Source: Chloroflexota bacterium
Lineage (GTDB): Bacteria > Chloroflexota > UBA6077 > SHYK01
NCBI GenBank assembly: GCA_035652535.1
Contig: DASRDP010000104.1
Span: 41,280-105,279 of the forward strand
Length of the DNA stretch: 64,000 nt
Direction of reading: 5' to 3'
The translations under genes and the position numbers were made by a program. The notes below the pieces were generated by a model, which was not told the origin of the DNA, searched no databases, and saw only the letters and a list, made by a program, of their open reading frames with translations. Positions 33,668-42,161 of this stretch are shown piece by piece (the first letter of the stretch is position 1; the number at the start of each line of letters is the position of its first letter).

Positions 33668-35377
33668 GTGCTCTCGCACGGTTGGCGTATCGCCGCTCCC
33701 ATTTGCCTCGTCATTTCGGTCGTCACGTTTGGCTGCGCCGCGCCACCTCCCGGCCCCCAGGGGGCCGGGAGTGCGCCGCCGGCTGGGACGCCGGCCGCGG
33801 CGCCCAGCGGGCCGAAGAGGATCACTGCCGGCATCCGCGGTACGGCGCAGGTGCTCTACGCGAAGCTGAATATTGGCAACGCTGGACTGGGCGTGGCCGA
33901 CGTAGCGCTCATGGTCGACGCCGGCCTGACCGCGCGCGACGACCAGGACATGCTGCACCCCGAGCTGGCGGAGGGTGTTCCAACCATCGACAATGGCGAT
34001 TGGAAGCTCTTCCCGGATGGCCGGATGGAGACCACCTGGAAGATCCGCGAACGAGCCGCCTGGCACGACGGCACGGCGTTCACCGCGGACGACTTGCTCT
34101 TTACGTGGCAGGTGGTGAGCGACCCCGCGCTCCCGGTCTTCAGCGCGCCCGGGTTCGAGTCGGTCGAGGATGTCGAGGCGCCAGACCCGCGCAGGGTGAT
34201 GGTGAGATGGAAGCAGGCATTCATCTATGCCGATCAGATGTTCAGCACCGCGCTGGCGGTGCCAATGCCACGCCACGTGCTGGAGAGAGCCTACGCCGAC
34301 GATAAGCTGGGGCTCCCGCAGCATCCGTATTTCACGACCGAATTCGTCGGCACAGGCCCCTTCAAAGTGAAGCAGTTTGTGCCCGACAGCTTCGTCGCCT
34401 TAACGGCCAACGATGACTACGTGCTCGGCCGCCCCAAGATCGACGAAATCGAAGTGCGGTTCATCCCGGATGCCAACACGATCATGGCGAACCTGCTCTC
34501 CGGGACCGTACAGGTCGTGCTCGACCCACGCTCCCTGACGTCGGCGCAGGCGCTACAGATCAAGGATCAGTGGACCGACGGACACTTCGATTTCGGCCGC
34601 TCCTCATGGGTGGTGATGTTTCCACAGCAGATTAGTCCGAACCCACCCGCCATGGCGGATGTGCGTTTTCGCCGTGCACTCATGCACGCCATTAATCGCA
34701 AGGAGATGGGCGAGCTGGCGCCGATTCCGGTCCAAATTGCGGACTCATGGGTTGGTCCTGACTGGGTGCAGTACCGGGATGTGCAGGAGAGCATCGTCCC
34801 GCACCCGTATGATCTTCAGCGGGCCAATGAGTTGCTGGGCGAGCTGGGCTACGCAAAGGGGGCTGATGAGATGTACCAGAACGCGGCCGGCCAGAAGCTC
34901 AGCGTGGAGGTCCGCGTTCCGGGGACGGACATCAACCTACGCTCCGGCCAGACGGTCCTCGACTACTGGAAGCAGGCCGGGATTGGGGGGGAGCTCGCAG
35001 TCGTGCCCGCGCAGCGCACCAATGACCGCGAGTACCGCTCGACGTACCCGGGTGTCGAGCTGATTCGGCCCGGCGCCGCGGTGGACACATTTGTCAACGT
35101 GAAGAGCACCGAGATCCCGCTAGCCGAGCGCAACTGGGCCGGCACCAACCGCCAGCGTTACGCGAGTCCGGCGTTGGACACCATCATCGAACGGTACCTC
35201 ACGACCATTCCACCATCGGCGCGCTTGGATGTGCTGCGTGATGCGGTCCATTTTGTCGGGGAGAACCTGGTGTACATGGGCCTGATCTTCGACCCGCCGG
35301 TGCTGCTCATCAGCAACAGGCTGAAGAACGTTCCGCCCGCCTCCTTATGGAACGGCCACGAGTGGACCTTCGACTAG
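33668..35377 (+). CDS. Family-5 ABC solute-binding lipoprotein
   Basis: 569 aa from the GTG at 33668 (GGAGG at 33657-33661, 6 nt spacing); an in-frame ATG at 33644 lies before this ribosome site. The signal 'WRIAAPICLVISVVTFGC' ends in lipobox TFGC. The body matches 'WKIRERAAWHDGTAFTADD', 'GTGPFKVKQFVPDSFVALT', 'FRRALMHAINRKEM' and 'ISNRLKNVPPAS' with a final 'HEWTFD'. It is closest by eye to the receptor at 652-2403. A possible -10 (TAAGAT) is at 33626-33631. It is divergent from the FAD monooxygenase and shares its control region. Confidence 0.9.
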   Translation: MLSHGWRIAAPICLVISVVTFGCAAPPPGPQGAGSAPPAGTPAAAPSGPKRITAGIRGTAQVLYAKLNIGNAGLGVADVALMVDAGLTARDDQDMLHPELAEGVPTIDNGDWKLFPDGRMETTWKIRERAAWHDGTAFTADDLLFTWQVVSDPALPVFSAPGFESVEDVEAPDPRRVMVRWKQAFIYADQMFSTALAVPMPRHVLERAYADDKLGLPQHPYFTTEFVGTGPFKVKQFVPDSFVALTANDDYVLGRPKIDEIEVRFIPDANTIMANLLSGTVQVVLDPRSLTSAQALQIKDQWTDGHFDFGRSSWVVMFPQQISPNPPAMADVRFRRALMHAINRKEMGELAPIPVQIADSWVGPDWVQYRDVQESIVPHPYDLQRANELLGELGYAKGADEMYQNAAGQKLSVEVRVPGTDINLRSGQTVLDYWKQAGIGGELAVVPAQRTNDREYRSTYPGVELIRPGAAVDTFVNVKSTEIPLAERNWAGTNRQRYASPALDTIIERYLTTIPPSARLDVLRDAVHFVGENLVYMGLIFDPPVLLISNRLKNVPPASLWNGHEWTFD

Positions 35378-35548
35378 GGAGAGCGGTCACGTTCCCCCGC
35401 CAAGGTCAGTTCGTACTGCTGCAGCGACACGTCGGGCGTGGAAAACCGAAACTATTGAGCCTCCTGGACCGTCGACAGAGTGGCGATCCGGTCGTTCCCG
35501 CTTCGCGGCGCGCAGGGCAAATTGAAACTCAGCGAAGGAGGCCAGACG

Positions 35549-35908
35549 TTGTTCAGCAACCATCCCACGCCGCTGTCCTCTCATGTTTGTCGCCGCGCCG
35601 TGCTCATCGCCACGGGCAACCTGATGGGCCAGGGAGCCATCACGGTGCCGTACGAACCGTTCACGCTCCATGGGCCCGGATTCGGGGCGAACCGAGACGT
35701 TACCGTCTATCTGGACCAGGTCGCCGGACAGGAGGTGGGCACCGCGCACACCGGTAGCTGTCCGGACGGCTCCTTCCAGAGCCAGTTCACGATGCCCGTC
35801 CCTGAGAGCGGCGGCTACACGACGCACGACCTGGTGGCCGTTTCCCGGTCGAAGGGTCAGCAGATCCAAGCGACGGTCAGCGTCACCGTCGAGGCGCCCC
35901 GGCAGTAA
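35549..35908 (+). CDS. Small Ig-like/beta-sandwich domain protein
   Basis: 119 aa from a TTG at 35549, picked because AAGGAGG stands at 35535-35541; the open frame continues upstream to 35480 without a ribosome site. The main part is a run of beta strands ('ITVPYEPFTLHGPGFGANRDVTVYL', 'SFQSQFTMPVPESGGYTTHDLVAVS', 'IQATVSVTVEAPR') like IPT/bacterial Ig-like domains that sit on exported proteins. There is no signal peptide at this start. The order of strands is convincing but the family is not certain. It lies downstream of a receptor gene. Confidence 0.6.
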   Translation: MFSNHPTPLSSHVCRRAVLIATGNLMGQGAITVPYEPFTLHGPGFGANRDVTVYLDQVAGQEVGTAHTGSCPDGSFQSQFTMPVPESGGYTTHDLVAVSRSKGQQIQATVSVTVEAPRQ

Positions 35909-35972
35909 TCGTGCTGAAACCGGACGCGACCGCGTCCAGGTCGTGCGGACGCCCTCGGTCGGTAGCCCTTCG

Positions 35973-36510
35973 TTATGTCACGTCCCATTCGTACGCGCTC
36001 CACAGCTCGTTCCCCTGCCACGACACACGACGCAGGCGCGATCCGATGGCGGTGGCAGTGAGGTCGTAAAAGAGCAGGAGCGGCACGACCTGGTCCGAGA
36101 GGTGGCGGACGATCTGAGCGGCGATCTGCATGCGCTCGGCCCGAGGGATCGTGACATAGTACCGATCGATCAGGACATCCAGGTCCGCGTTCATGTATCC
36201 CGAGGTATTCAGGCCGACGTACCCGCGCTCCGGAAGGCGGGCCTCGGAGCTTGCCGATCCGTCCCTCGGATCAGGGCGCGTCGGAACCTGGCGTCCGCGA
36301 GGATCAGCGGCGTCGGATTGCGCAGCTGGGGCCAGAACGCGAGCACGTTGTCCGGATTGAGGTGCACGGAGCCGTTCCACCGCGCCTGGAGGTCCTGCGC
36401 CATATCGAACGACGTGCTGCGGCTTGTTCCCAGCGGCAGGTCGACCGCCTCGGCAAGCATCGCCGCCTCGAGCGCCGTCGGATCGGGATACGAACGCACC
36501 TCGATCCTGC
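35973..36510 (-). pseudogene. Family-5 solute-binding protein relic, 5'-truncated and internally deleted
   Basis: Homology starts in mid-protein at 36510, directly after the bL25 stop codon: 'RIEVRSYPDPTALEAAML' aligns with 'QIEVKFIADPSTLVANVL' of the receptor at 652-2403, and continues through 'FWPQLRNPTPLILADARF' and 'RRALIRGTDR'. Near 36255 it jumps, in another frame, to 'ARLPERGYVGLNTSGYMN' and the C-terminal 'LWSAYEWDVT' with a stop at 35973. About 280 N-terminal and 150-170 internal residues are missing. The frame changes at the junction. It cannot make a receptor. Confidence 0.87.
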
Positions 36511-36512
36511 CG

Positions 36513-37181
36513 CTACGAAGCGGCGGGCTCCCCGCCCTCCCCCGCTTCGGGCGCCACGGGGGCCTCCGCTTCCGCTGGTGCCGCGGCCGCCTCGACTTCC
36601 TCGGGCGCCACCTCTTCGACCGTCGGCGCGAGCGCCTTCACGACCAGCTCGTCCGCGGGCGTCAGCACCGTCACGCGGGGCGGAATGGCGAGATCCCGAA
36701 CGAAGATGGCGTCATCGATCTCGCCAAGAGTATCGACCGGCACGGTGATCTGCGTCGGAAGGTCGCCCGGCAAGCATTCCACTTCGATGCTGTCCACAGC
36801 GTGGAGGAGCGTCGCATCGTGGAGCTTCACCGCCGGCGACTCGCCGGTCAACACGAGGGGCACGGACACGCGAAGCTGCTGGGTCATCGAGACCTGATAG
36901 AAGTCCACGTGGTACAACTCGCCGGTCGTGGGCTTCCGTGCCACGTCCTTGACCAGCACCGTTAGGGGAGACTGATCAAGATCGAGCGCGAGCAGGGCGT
37001 TTCGTGGGGTATGCGCGAGCAGGTGCTCTACCTCGCGCGTCTTGAGCTGGATCGCCTGGGAGGGAACGCCACGGCCGTAGACGTTCGCAGGCAGCCAGCC
37101 GTCCCGACGGAGGAACCGTATCTTCTTTCCGACAACGGTGCGCGGCGCGGCCGCGATGTGCGCACGATTCTCCTGCATCAT
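36513..37181 (-). CDS. rplY: 50S ribosomal protein bL25, long (CTC) form
   Basis: 222 aa from the ATG at 37181 (a second ATG follows at once; GAGAGGAA just upstream). N-terminal 5S-rRNA-binding L25 domain (residues ~5-95: 'KIRFLRRDGWLPANVYGRG', 'ALLALDLDQSPLTVLVKDV', 'YHVDFYQV') plus the C-terminal TL5/CTC domain ('VPLVLTGESPAVK', 'VECLPGDLPTQITVPVD'). It ends in an acidic Ala/Glu tail. The length is typical of the CTC form. A relic receptor fragment follows the stop codon by 2 bp. recJ lies 44 bp upstream, same strand. Confidence 0.95.
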   Translation of the reverse strand: MMQENRAHIAAAPRTVVGKKIRFLRRDGWLPANVYGRGVPSQAIQLKTREVEHLLAHTPRNALLALDLDQSPLTVLVKDVARKPTTGELYHVDFYQVSMTQQLRVSVPLVLTGESPAVKLHDATLLHAVDSIEVECLPGDLPTQITVPVDTLGEIDDAIFVRDLAIPPRVTVLTPADELVVKALAPTVEEVAPEEVEAAAAPAEAEAPVAPEAGEGGEPAAS

Positions 37182-37225
37182 TTCCTCTCGGTTCGAAATA
37201 GCGCGGCGGCGCCCATCGCGCTCGC

Positions 37226-38950
37226 CTATCGACCGTCTGGCCCCGGGCGGGCTGGCCGAGCATCTCGCACAATGATATCGACGCGGGATTCGCCCTGCCA
37301 CCAGCTCCGCTCCACCCCGTAAAGGATGTCCAGCCGCGCACCGGGCTGAGGCAACGGGAAGGTCGGACGGAACGCGACGGCCGCGCGCTCCACGCCCCCC
37401 TGGACGACAGTCATCCGGATATGGCCGCCGCCGATTCGCCGTGCGTGCCGGATCAGGACCGACCGCGAGACGAAAGCTGGACGTGCGTTCCCCATCCCGA
37501 CGGGCTCGAATCGTTCGACCAGGTCGACGAGCCGGTCCCCGACCGATGCGAGCTGAATTACGCCATCTGCCCACAGCTCGCGCGCCGGCGCGAGCTCGCC
37601 ACGGTCCAAGCGAACCGCGCTGACGAACTGGCGAGCGAAGCGCTCGATCTGCCCCGTGTAGAGGCTGAAGCCGGCCGCCCGCTCGTGTCCACCAAATTGG
37701 ATGAGGGTCTCGCTGCAGGCCTCGAGCACCCGAATGAGATGCACGCCCTCGATACCCCGTGCCGATCCTCTGCTGATCTCATCTCCGCGCTCGATCACGA
37801 CGCAGGGGACGGCGTGGCGCTCCACGAGCCGACCCGCGATGAGCCCCGCCAGGCCGATCGGATAGTTCCCAGCCAGCACGACCGAACCCTCGGCCGGATC
37901 GACGAGCTGCCCGTCGATGGACGAAAGGATCGTACTCATCAGCGTACGCCGCGCGTTGTTGACCCCGTCGAGCCGCTGGGCGATCGCCTGGGCAGCCACG
38001 CCATCGGGTGCGAGGAGAACGTCCAGCGCGTCGTGCGGGTCGCCCATGCGCCCTGCTGCGTTGAGGCGCGGGATCACCTGAAAGGCAAGGTCGTGAGCAG
38101 AGAGACGGTCTAGATCGCGCCCGGCGATCTCGCAGATGGCGCGGATCCCCCACAGGGTTCCCCCGCGCGCCGCCTCGAGCCCCTGCGCCACGATCGTCCG
38201 ATTTTCGCCGACGAGGGGAACCATGTCCGCGACGGTGCTGAGCGCGGCGAACGCGGCGAGCCGCTGCCACCGCCGCACGGCGTCTTCGGGACGCAGCGCC
38301 GCGAGAAGGAGAGAACGAGCAAGCTGGAACGCGACGGCCCCGCCGGCGAGGTCCTTGAACGGATAGGCGCACCCGGGTTGATGGGGATTGACCACGGCCA
38401 GCGCAGCCGGCAGCTCGCTCGGGACCGAATGATGGTCCGTCACGATGGCGTCAACGCCCAGGTCGATAGCCCGCCCAACCTCGTGGTGCGCGCTGATACC
38501 GCAATCCACCGTAACGATGACCCGAGCGCCGGCGGACGCGAGCGATTCCACGGCATCGGCGTTGACACCGTAGCCGTCGCGGGATCGGTGGGGGACATGG
38601 ACGATGACGTGGCCGCCGAGGTCCCGGAGCGTCTCGGAGAGAAGCGCGGCGCCCGCGATGCCGTCCACGTCGTAGTCAGCGTACACGGCGACTGGCTCAC
38701 CCTGGCCGATGGCGCGGATCAGCCGCGCGGTCGCCAGAGGCACGCCGAGCATCGTGCTGGGATCGGCAAGCTGCCCGTGCTCCACCGGGTCGAGGAACGC
38801 GCGCGCCTCGCCGTCAGTGCGAACGCCCCGATTCCATAGAAGCTGGGCCATGAGCAGCGAGTCTGCGCCAAGCAGCCCTTGCTCCCGCTCCCCGACACGG
38901 GATGGCAGCATCCAGCGAGATGGCGCCTGCGTATCAGCGGATTGCTGCAC
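37226..38950 (-). CDS. recJ: Single-stranded-DNA exonuclease RecJ
   Basis: 574 aa from a GTG at 38950; an ATG at 38911 is the alternative. RecJ normally begins with a Trp-containing strand like 'SRWMLP', which only the GTG start keeps. DHH phosphoesterase domain: 'AVYADYDVDGIAGAALL' (about 87-103), 'VTVDCGIS' and 'VTDHHSVP' (about 168-175). DHHA1 domain: 'QFGGHERAAGFSL', followed by the OB-like end. It degrades single strands 5'->3' in recombination and repair. The start region faces the gene at 39033, so the two have a divergent control region of about 80 bp. Confidence 0.94.
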   Translation of the reverse strand: MQQSADTQAPSRWMLPSRVGEREQGLLGADSLLMAQLLWNRGVRTDGEARAFLDPVEHGQLADPSTMLGVPLATARLIRAIGQGEPVAVYADYDVDGIAGAALLSETLRDLGGHVIVHVPHRSRDGYGVNADAVESLASAGARVIVTVDCGISAHHEVGRAIDLGVDAIVTDHHSVPSELPAALAVVNPHQPGCAYPFKDLAGGAVAFQLARSLLLAALRPEDAVRRWQRLAAFAALSTVADMVPLVGENRTIVAQGLEAARGGTLWGIRAICEIAGRDLDRLSAHDLAFQVIPRLNAAGRMGDPHDALDVLLAPDGVAAQAIAQRLDGVNNARRTLMSTILSSIDGQLVDPAEGSVVLAGNYPIGLAGLIAGRLVERHAVPCVVIERGDEISRGSARGIEGVHLIRVLEACSETLIQFGGHERAAGFSLYTGQIERFARQFVSAVRLDRGELAPARELWADGVIQLASVGDRLVDLVERFEPVGMGNARPAFVSRSVLIRHARRIGGGHIRMTVVQGGVERAAVAFRPTFPLPQPGARLDILYGVERSWWQGESRVDIIVRDARPARPGPDGR

Positions 38951-39032
38951 CGAGTCCGGCCAGGGCTGGCGCCTTGACGGGCGCCCGCGGGTGACGCAAC
39001 CATTCCAGTCGCGCGATGAACAGGGGAGCGGT

Positions 39033-39308
39033 ATGGAGCAGATCGTCGTCAGCATGGTCCCGCCCTGGGCCCTGCTGGCAGCGCTCATCGGGGTTCTGCA
39101 TGGCGCACTGTTCCATCTGATCTTCGGCGTTCGACTCCGCCAGCTGCCGTTCGCAATTCTGATCGGCGTTCTGGCGGGCACGATCGGGGCCGTGATTGGC
39201 ACAATGATACCGCCCGCCATTCTGGAGATCGGCGACACCAACCTCATCGCCACGACGACCGGCGCATGGGTAGCGCTCGGGATTGCTCGACTCTTCCGTT
39301 TCTGTTAG
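39033..39308 (+). CDS. Small membrane protein, unknown
   Basis: 91 aa with GGGGAG 6 nt before the ATG at 39033. Three hydrophobic helices are seen (about 8-30, 34-57 and 66-88) with little outside the membrane. No family recognised. It is the first of three small envelope genes transcribed together (next starts at 39343 and 39683). The last one is a YtxH-like protein, which hints at a membrane or stress role. Confidence 0.7.
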   Translation: MEQIVVSMVPPWALLAALIGVLHGALFHLIFGVRLRQLPFAILIGVLAGTIGAVIGTMIPPAILEIGDTNLIATTTGAWVALGIARLFRFC

Positions 39309-39342
39309 TTTTGAGAACGGACATCTGGAGGGCTGAGTTCGC

Positions 39343-39690
39343 ATGCTGCAGACCCTTCGCGATCTCGCAATCGTTATCGTGGCGATTGAGACGATCATTG
39401 TGGGCATTGGCGCGCTCATCTTGATATGGCAAGTATGGCGTCTGATCGGATTTGCACGCCGGCACGCAGAGGAGCTGAGCGGCCGGGCCGGCAACATTCT
39501 CGACATCATCAAAGAGACCGCGCAAAGCACTGCTCAGGCAGCGCGGCATGCTGAGGGAACCGCGGAATTCGTGAGCGACCGAACGGCGAAGCCCGTCATC
39601 GAGATGTACAGCGCGGTGGCTGGCGCCTCGCGCTTTGCCCAGGCCATCCTCCGTCACCAAGGGTCGAACACGGAGCCCACGCATGAGTGA
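39343..39690 (+). CDS. Membrane protein with one N-terminal helix and coiled-coil tail
   Basis: 115 aa. One long hydrophobic helix (about residues 7-33) is followed by a helical tail rich in Ala, Glu and Arg ('GNILDIIKETAQSTAQAARHAEGTAEF') that could form a coiled coil, as in DUF948-like or YtxH-neighbour proteins. No named family. Its stop overlaps the ATG of the next gene in the pattern ATGAGTGA, so the two are coupled. Confidence 0.75.
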   Translation: MLQTLRDLAIVIVAIETIIVGIGALILIWQVWRLIGFARRHAEELSGRAGNILDIIKETAQSTAQAARHAEGTAEFVSDRTAKPVIEMYSAVAGASRFAQAILRHQGSNTEPTHE

Positions 39691-39973
39691 GGATCGGGGG
39701 TCGGGGTTTTGGGTGGGCCTGCTCCTCGGCGCTGTCGCCGGCGCCGCCATTGGATTGTTGTGGTCCCCCCGCTCAGGGAAAGAGAATCGCGAGCTCTTCT
39801 TCGAGAAGTGCCCCGAGTTGCGCGAGCAAGGGCCTGACCTGCTGCGCCGGGCAACGGAAGAGATCAAGGCGCGGCTCGACGCCGGCCTCGAGGCATATCG
39901 GAAGGGCGCCAGCGAAACGCGCGAGCGCCTGAGCCGCGAGCTGGACGCAAGCCAAGGGAACCTGGCCTCGTAG
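39683..39973 (+). CDS. YtxH-like membrane protein
   Basis: 96 aa from the ATG at 39683. 'GFWVGLLLGAVAGAAIGLLWSPRSGKENR' at about residues 8-36 is the typical YtxH start: one Gly/Ala-rich helix and then a P-x-S/T-G-K-x-x-R turn. An amphipathic, charged helix fills the rest. The family is linked to general stress in Bacillus; the function here is not known. It overlaps the preceding gene by 8 bp and converges on nnr, whose stop lies 4 bp away. Confidence 0.8.
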   Translation: MSEDRGSGFWVGLLLGAVAGAAIGLLWSPRSGKENRELFFEKCPELREQGPDLLRRATEEIKARLDAGLEAYRKGASETRERLSRELDASQGNLAS

Positions 39974-39976
39974 CCC

Positions 39977-41509
39977 TCAGCCAGCCAACGTCGTCGCCAG
40001 GACAGCCGGGATCTCCGCCAGCAGCTCCGACGCCATCAGGCCTCCAGCCCGGCGGCCGAGCGCGGCGCGCGCCCCCGCCTCACCATGGACCCACGCCCCG
40101 AGGCGCGCGGCGGCATCGACGTCAAGCCCCCGCGCCAGAAGGCCGCCGATCGTGCCCGTCAGGACGTCACCCGTCCCCGCCGTTCCCAGTGCGGGATTGG
40201 GGCGCGCGTGCACCCAAACGCCCCGGCTGCTCGCGATGGCCGTGCAGGCGCCCTTGATCAAGAGCGTGGCGCCCCACGCGTCCGCGAGACGCCGGGCTTT
40301 CGCCCATGGGGCTTCGTCGCCGGATTCGCGACCGGTCAGCCGGGCCAGCTCCCCGAGATGCGGCGTCATCACCACGTCGTGGCCCAGCCACTGATGCCAG
40401 CCGGGGCGGCCAGAGAGGGCGTTGAGGGCATCGGCATCGACGACGGCGCCGACGCCATGTTGCGCGCGCGCGCGCAGCACCGCCTCGACTGCACTCGGGA
40501 CGCCGCCAGCGGTCGAAAGCCCCGGGCCGATGGCCAGCGCCGTGTATCGGGGCAGCGCCTGGGCAATGAGCGACGCCGATTCCGCACCGCAGCCCGCCAT
40601 CCCACCATCCGGCAGCAGCAGGTAGGTTGCTTCGGGCAGCCGCGATGCCACCACATCGCGAAGGGTGCGCGTCGCGGCCAGGGTCACGATGCCGGCTCCC
40701 ACGCGAACGGCGGCCGCGCAAACGAGGTACGCGGCGCCGACGTAACTCTCGGAACCGGCCACCACGAGCAGTCGCCCAAACGTGCCCTTGTGGGCGTCCG
40801 GCCGTGGTCGCGCCAGCAGACCGCGCACCGTCCCGCGGGTCAGGAGAACGGGAGCGGTGGGGGGACCATCCACGACTCCGATGTCGGCGGGTATGAGATC
40901 GCCTGCCACCGCCAGGGCGCTCGAAGCGAGAAGTCCGCGCTTCATGCCGCCCAGCACGACGGTCGCGTCGGCGCGCACGGCGAGCGTGGCTTCGCCGGTG
41001 TCCGCGTTGAGCCCGCTCGGCACGTCGACTGAAACGACGTCGAGTCCCGACATGCGCGTGCGTACGGCGTTGACCGCTTCCACCATTGCCGCAAGCGGGG
41101 GACGCGGCGAACCGCTGGCCCCGATGCCAAGCAGGCCGTCGATTGCGACCGTCGCTGAAAATAGCGCGCCTTCAACCGCCCGGGAGCTTTCCCGCTCAGG
41201 AAGCCAAACGACTTGACCCCCGCTCTGTCCGAACCGCTCCAGCTCCGCGTCCGTCACCGAATGGCGTGGCCCGAGAGCCAGCGCCGCTTCCCATCCGGCC
41301 GCGAGCAGCTCGCGCGCCGCGATGGACGCGTCTCGCCCATTGTTTCCGGGCCCGACGAGGGCGACCGCGCGCCCGGGTGACGGATGCCGCGCCATGATCG
41401 CGTCTGCGACCGCGCGGCCCGCGCGCTCCTGCAGCGCGGTCTCCGACGTGCCCGCGCCGAACGTGCGCGCCTCGAGATCGCGCATCTCCTCGACGGAGAC
41501 GACTCTCAC
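39977..41509 (-). CDS. nnr: Bifunctional NAD(P)H-hydrate epimerase / ADP-dependent dehydratase
   Basis: 510 aa, GTG start in a 4-bp overlap with acpS. The N-terminal YjeF/NnrE domain (residues ~1-210) interconverts R- and S-NAD(P)HX. The C-terminal NnrD domain (ribokinase fold) dehydrates S-NAD(P)HX, with 'HKGTFGRLLVVAGSESYVGAA', 'ALAIGPGLS', 'VVDADALNAL', 'MTPHLGELARL' and 'ALGTAGTGDVLTG'. All dehydratase motifs are intact. In the epimerase the usual NNGGDG loop is 'GPGNNGRDAS', that is with Arg and Ala where glycines are normal. The pair acpS-nnr is common in bacteria. Confidence 0.94.
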   Translation of the reverse strand: MRVVSVEEMRDLEARTFGAGTSETALQERAGRAVADAIMARHPSPGRAVALVGPGNNGRDASIAARELLAAGWEAALALGPRHSVTDAELERFGQSGGQVVWLPERESSRAVEGALFSATVAIDGLLGIGASGSPRPPLAAMVEAVNAVRTRMSGLDVVSVDVPSGLNADTGEATLAVRADATVVLGGMKRGLLASSALAVAGDLIPADIGVVDGPPTAPVLLTRGTVRGLLARPRPDAHKGTFGRLLVVAGSESYVGAAYLVCAAAVRVGAGIVTLAATRTLRDVVASRLPEATYLLLPDGGMAGCGAESASLIAQALPRYTALAIGPGLSTAGGVPSAVEAVLRARAQHGVGAVVDADALNALSGRPGWHQWLGHDVVMTPHLGELARLTGRESGDEAPWAKARRLADAWGATLLIKGACTAIASSRGVWVHARPNPALGTAGTGDVLTGTIGGLLARGLDVDAAARLGAWVHGEAGARAALGRRAGGLMASELLAEIPAVLATTLAG

Positions 41510-41886
41510 CGCCGCGCACCCTCACCTTCGCGAAACTCCGCGATGGCCACCGCCACCGCGTAGTCGCGCGAATGGGAAATGCTGATCCGCATTGCCGATA
41601 CGCCGATCCGCTCCGCACGCCGGCGCATTCGTCCGGAAAGACGCACATCCGGTTTCCCCGACGGTAGCCGCGCGATCTCGATATCTCGAAACGCCATGCC
41701 CCCGACACCGAGCGCCTTCATCACCGCCTCCTTGGCGGCGAACCGGCCGGCCATCGAGGCCACGCTCCGGCCGCACTCCCGGATCTCGAGATCGGTGTAG
41801 ACCCGGGCGCGAAACCCCTCGGGGTGCCGCCGGAGCGCGCGTTCGACCCGCTCGATCTCGACGATGTCGACGCCGATATCCGTCAC
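41506..41886 (-). CDS. acpS: Holo-[acyl-carrier-protein] synthase
   Basis: 126 aa from a GTG at 41886, 6 nt after GGAGG; the family is normally 115-130 aa. It transfers phosphopantetheine from CoA to ACP. Motifs: 'GVDIVEIERVERAL' near residue 5 with the Mg-binding Asp, and 'MAGRFAAKEAVMKALG' near 45, followed by 'SISHSRDYAVAVAI'. Its stop overlaps the nnr start. A 19-bp palindrome lies 78 bp upstream. Confidence 0.94.
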   Translation of the reverse strand: MTDIGVDIVEIERVERALRRHPEGFRARVYTDLEIRECGRSVASMAGRFAAKEAVMKALGVGGMAFRDIEIARLPSGKPDVRLSGRMRRRAERIGVSAMRISISHSRDYAVAVAIAEFREGEGARR

Positions 41887-41963
41887 CACCTTCCTCCGCG
41901 GCAAGTCTACTGCTTCCGACGTCCGCACCGACGGCCCCCGATCCGCGTCCTCGTCCGAGCATG

Positions 41964-41982
41964 CTTGTGCAGACTGCACAAG
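41964..41982. promoter_or_regulatory. Perfect 19-bp palindrome, probable operator
   Basis: CTTGTGCAG A CTGCACAAG, two 9-bp arms around one base. It lies between acpS (minus, start 41886) and the XRE regulator (plus, start 42162). The half-site GCACAAG recurs at 42109-42115, inside the regulator's likely promoter. The spacing suits a dimeric regulator. Confidence 0.6.
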
Positions 41983-42097
41983 GCAAATTGTCCCGCGTCC
42001 CTCCCCGCCCCTCCAGTGCCGGCCAGGCACCACCCCGCCCACCAATCGTGACTGGGAGTCACGATCCGCCATCCAGGCATTCGGTAGGGGAGGTCTG

Positions 42098-42103
42098 TTG
42101 ACA
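42098..42103 (+). promoter_or_regulatory. -35 element of the XRE regulator promoter
   Basis: A consensus TTGACA; the best -10 at 18 nt is the weak GAGGAT (42122-42127). The half-site GCACAAG (42109-42115) lies in the spacer, so a regulator bound there would block RNA polymerase. Confidence 0.45.
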
Positions 42104-42161
42104 AATTGGCACAAGACGTGCGAGGATAGGACAGCAAGACACCGGTCATGAGGAGGCCGCT

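Noticed and set aside
35480..35548. Longer N-terminus of the Ig-like protein
   Set aside because: The strong AAGGAGG at 35535-35541 points to the TTG at 35549; the earlier GTG has no ribosome site and adds no signal peptide.
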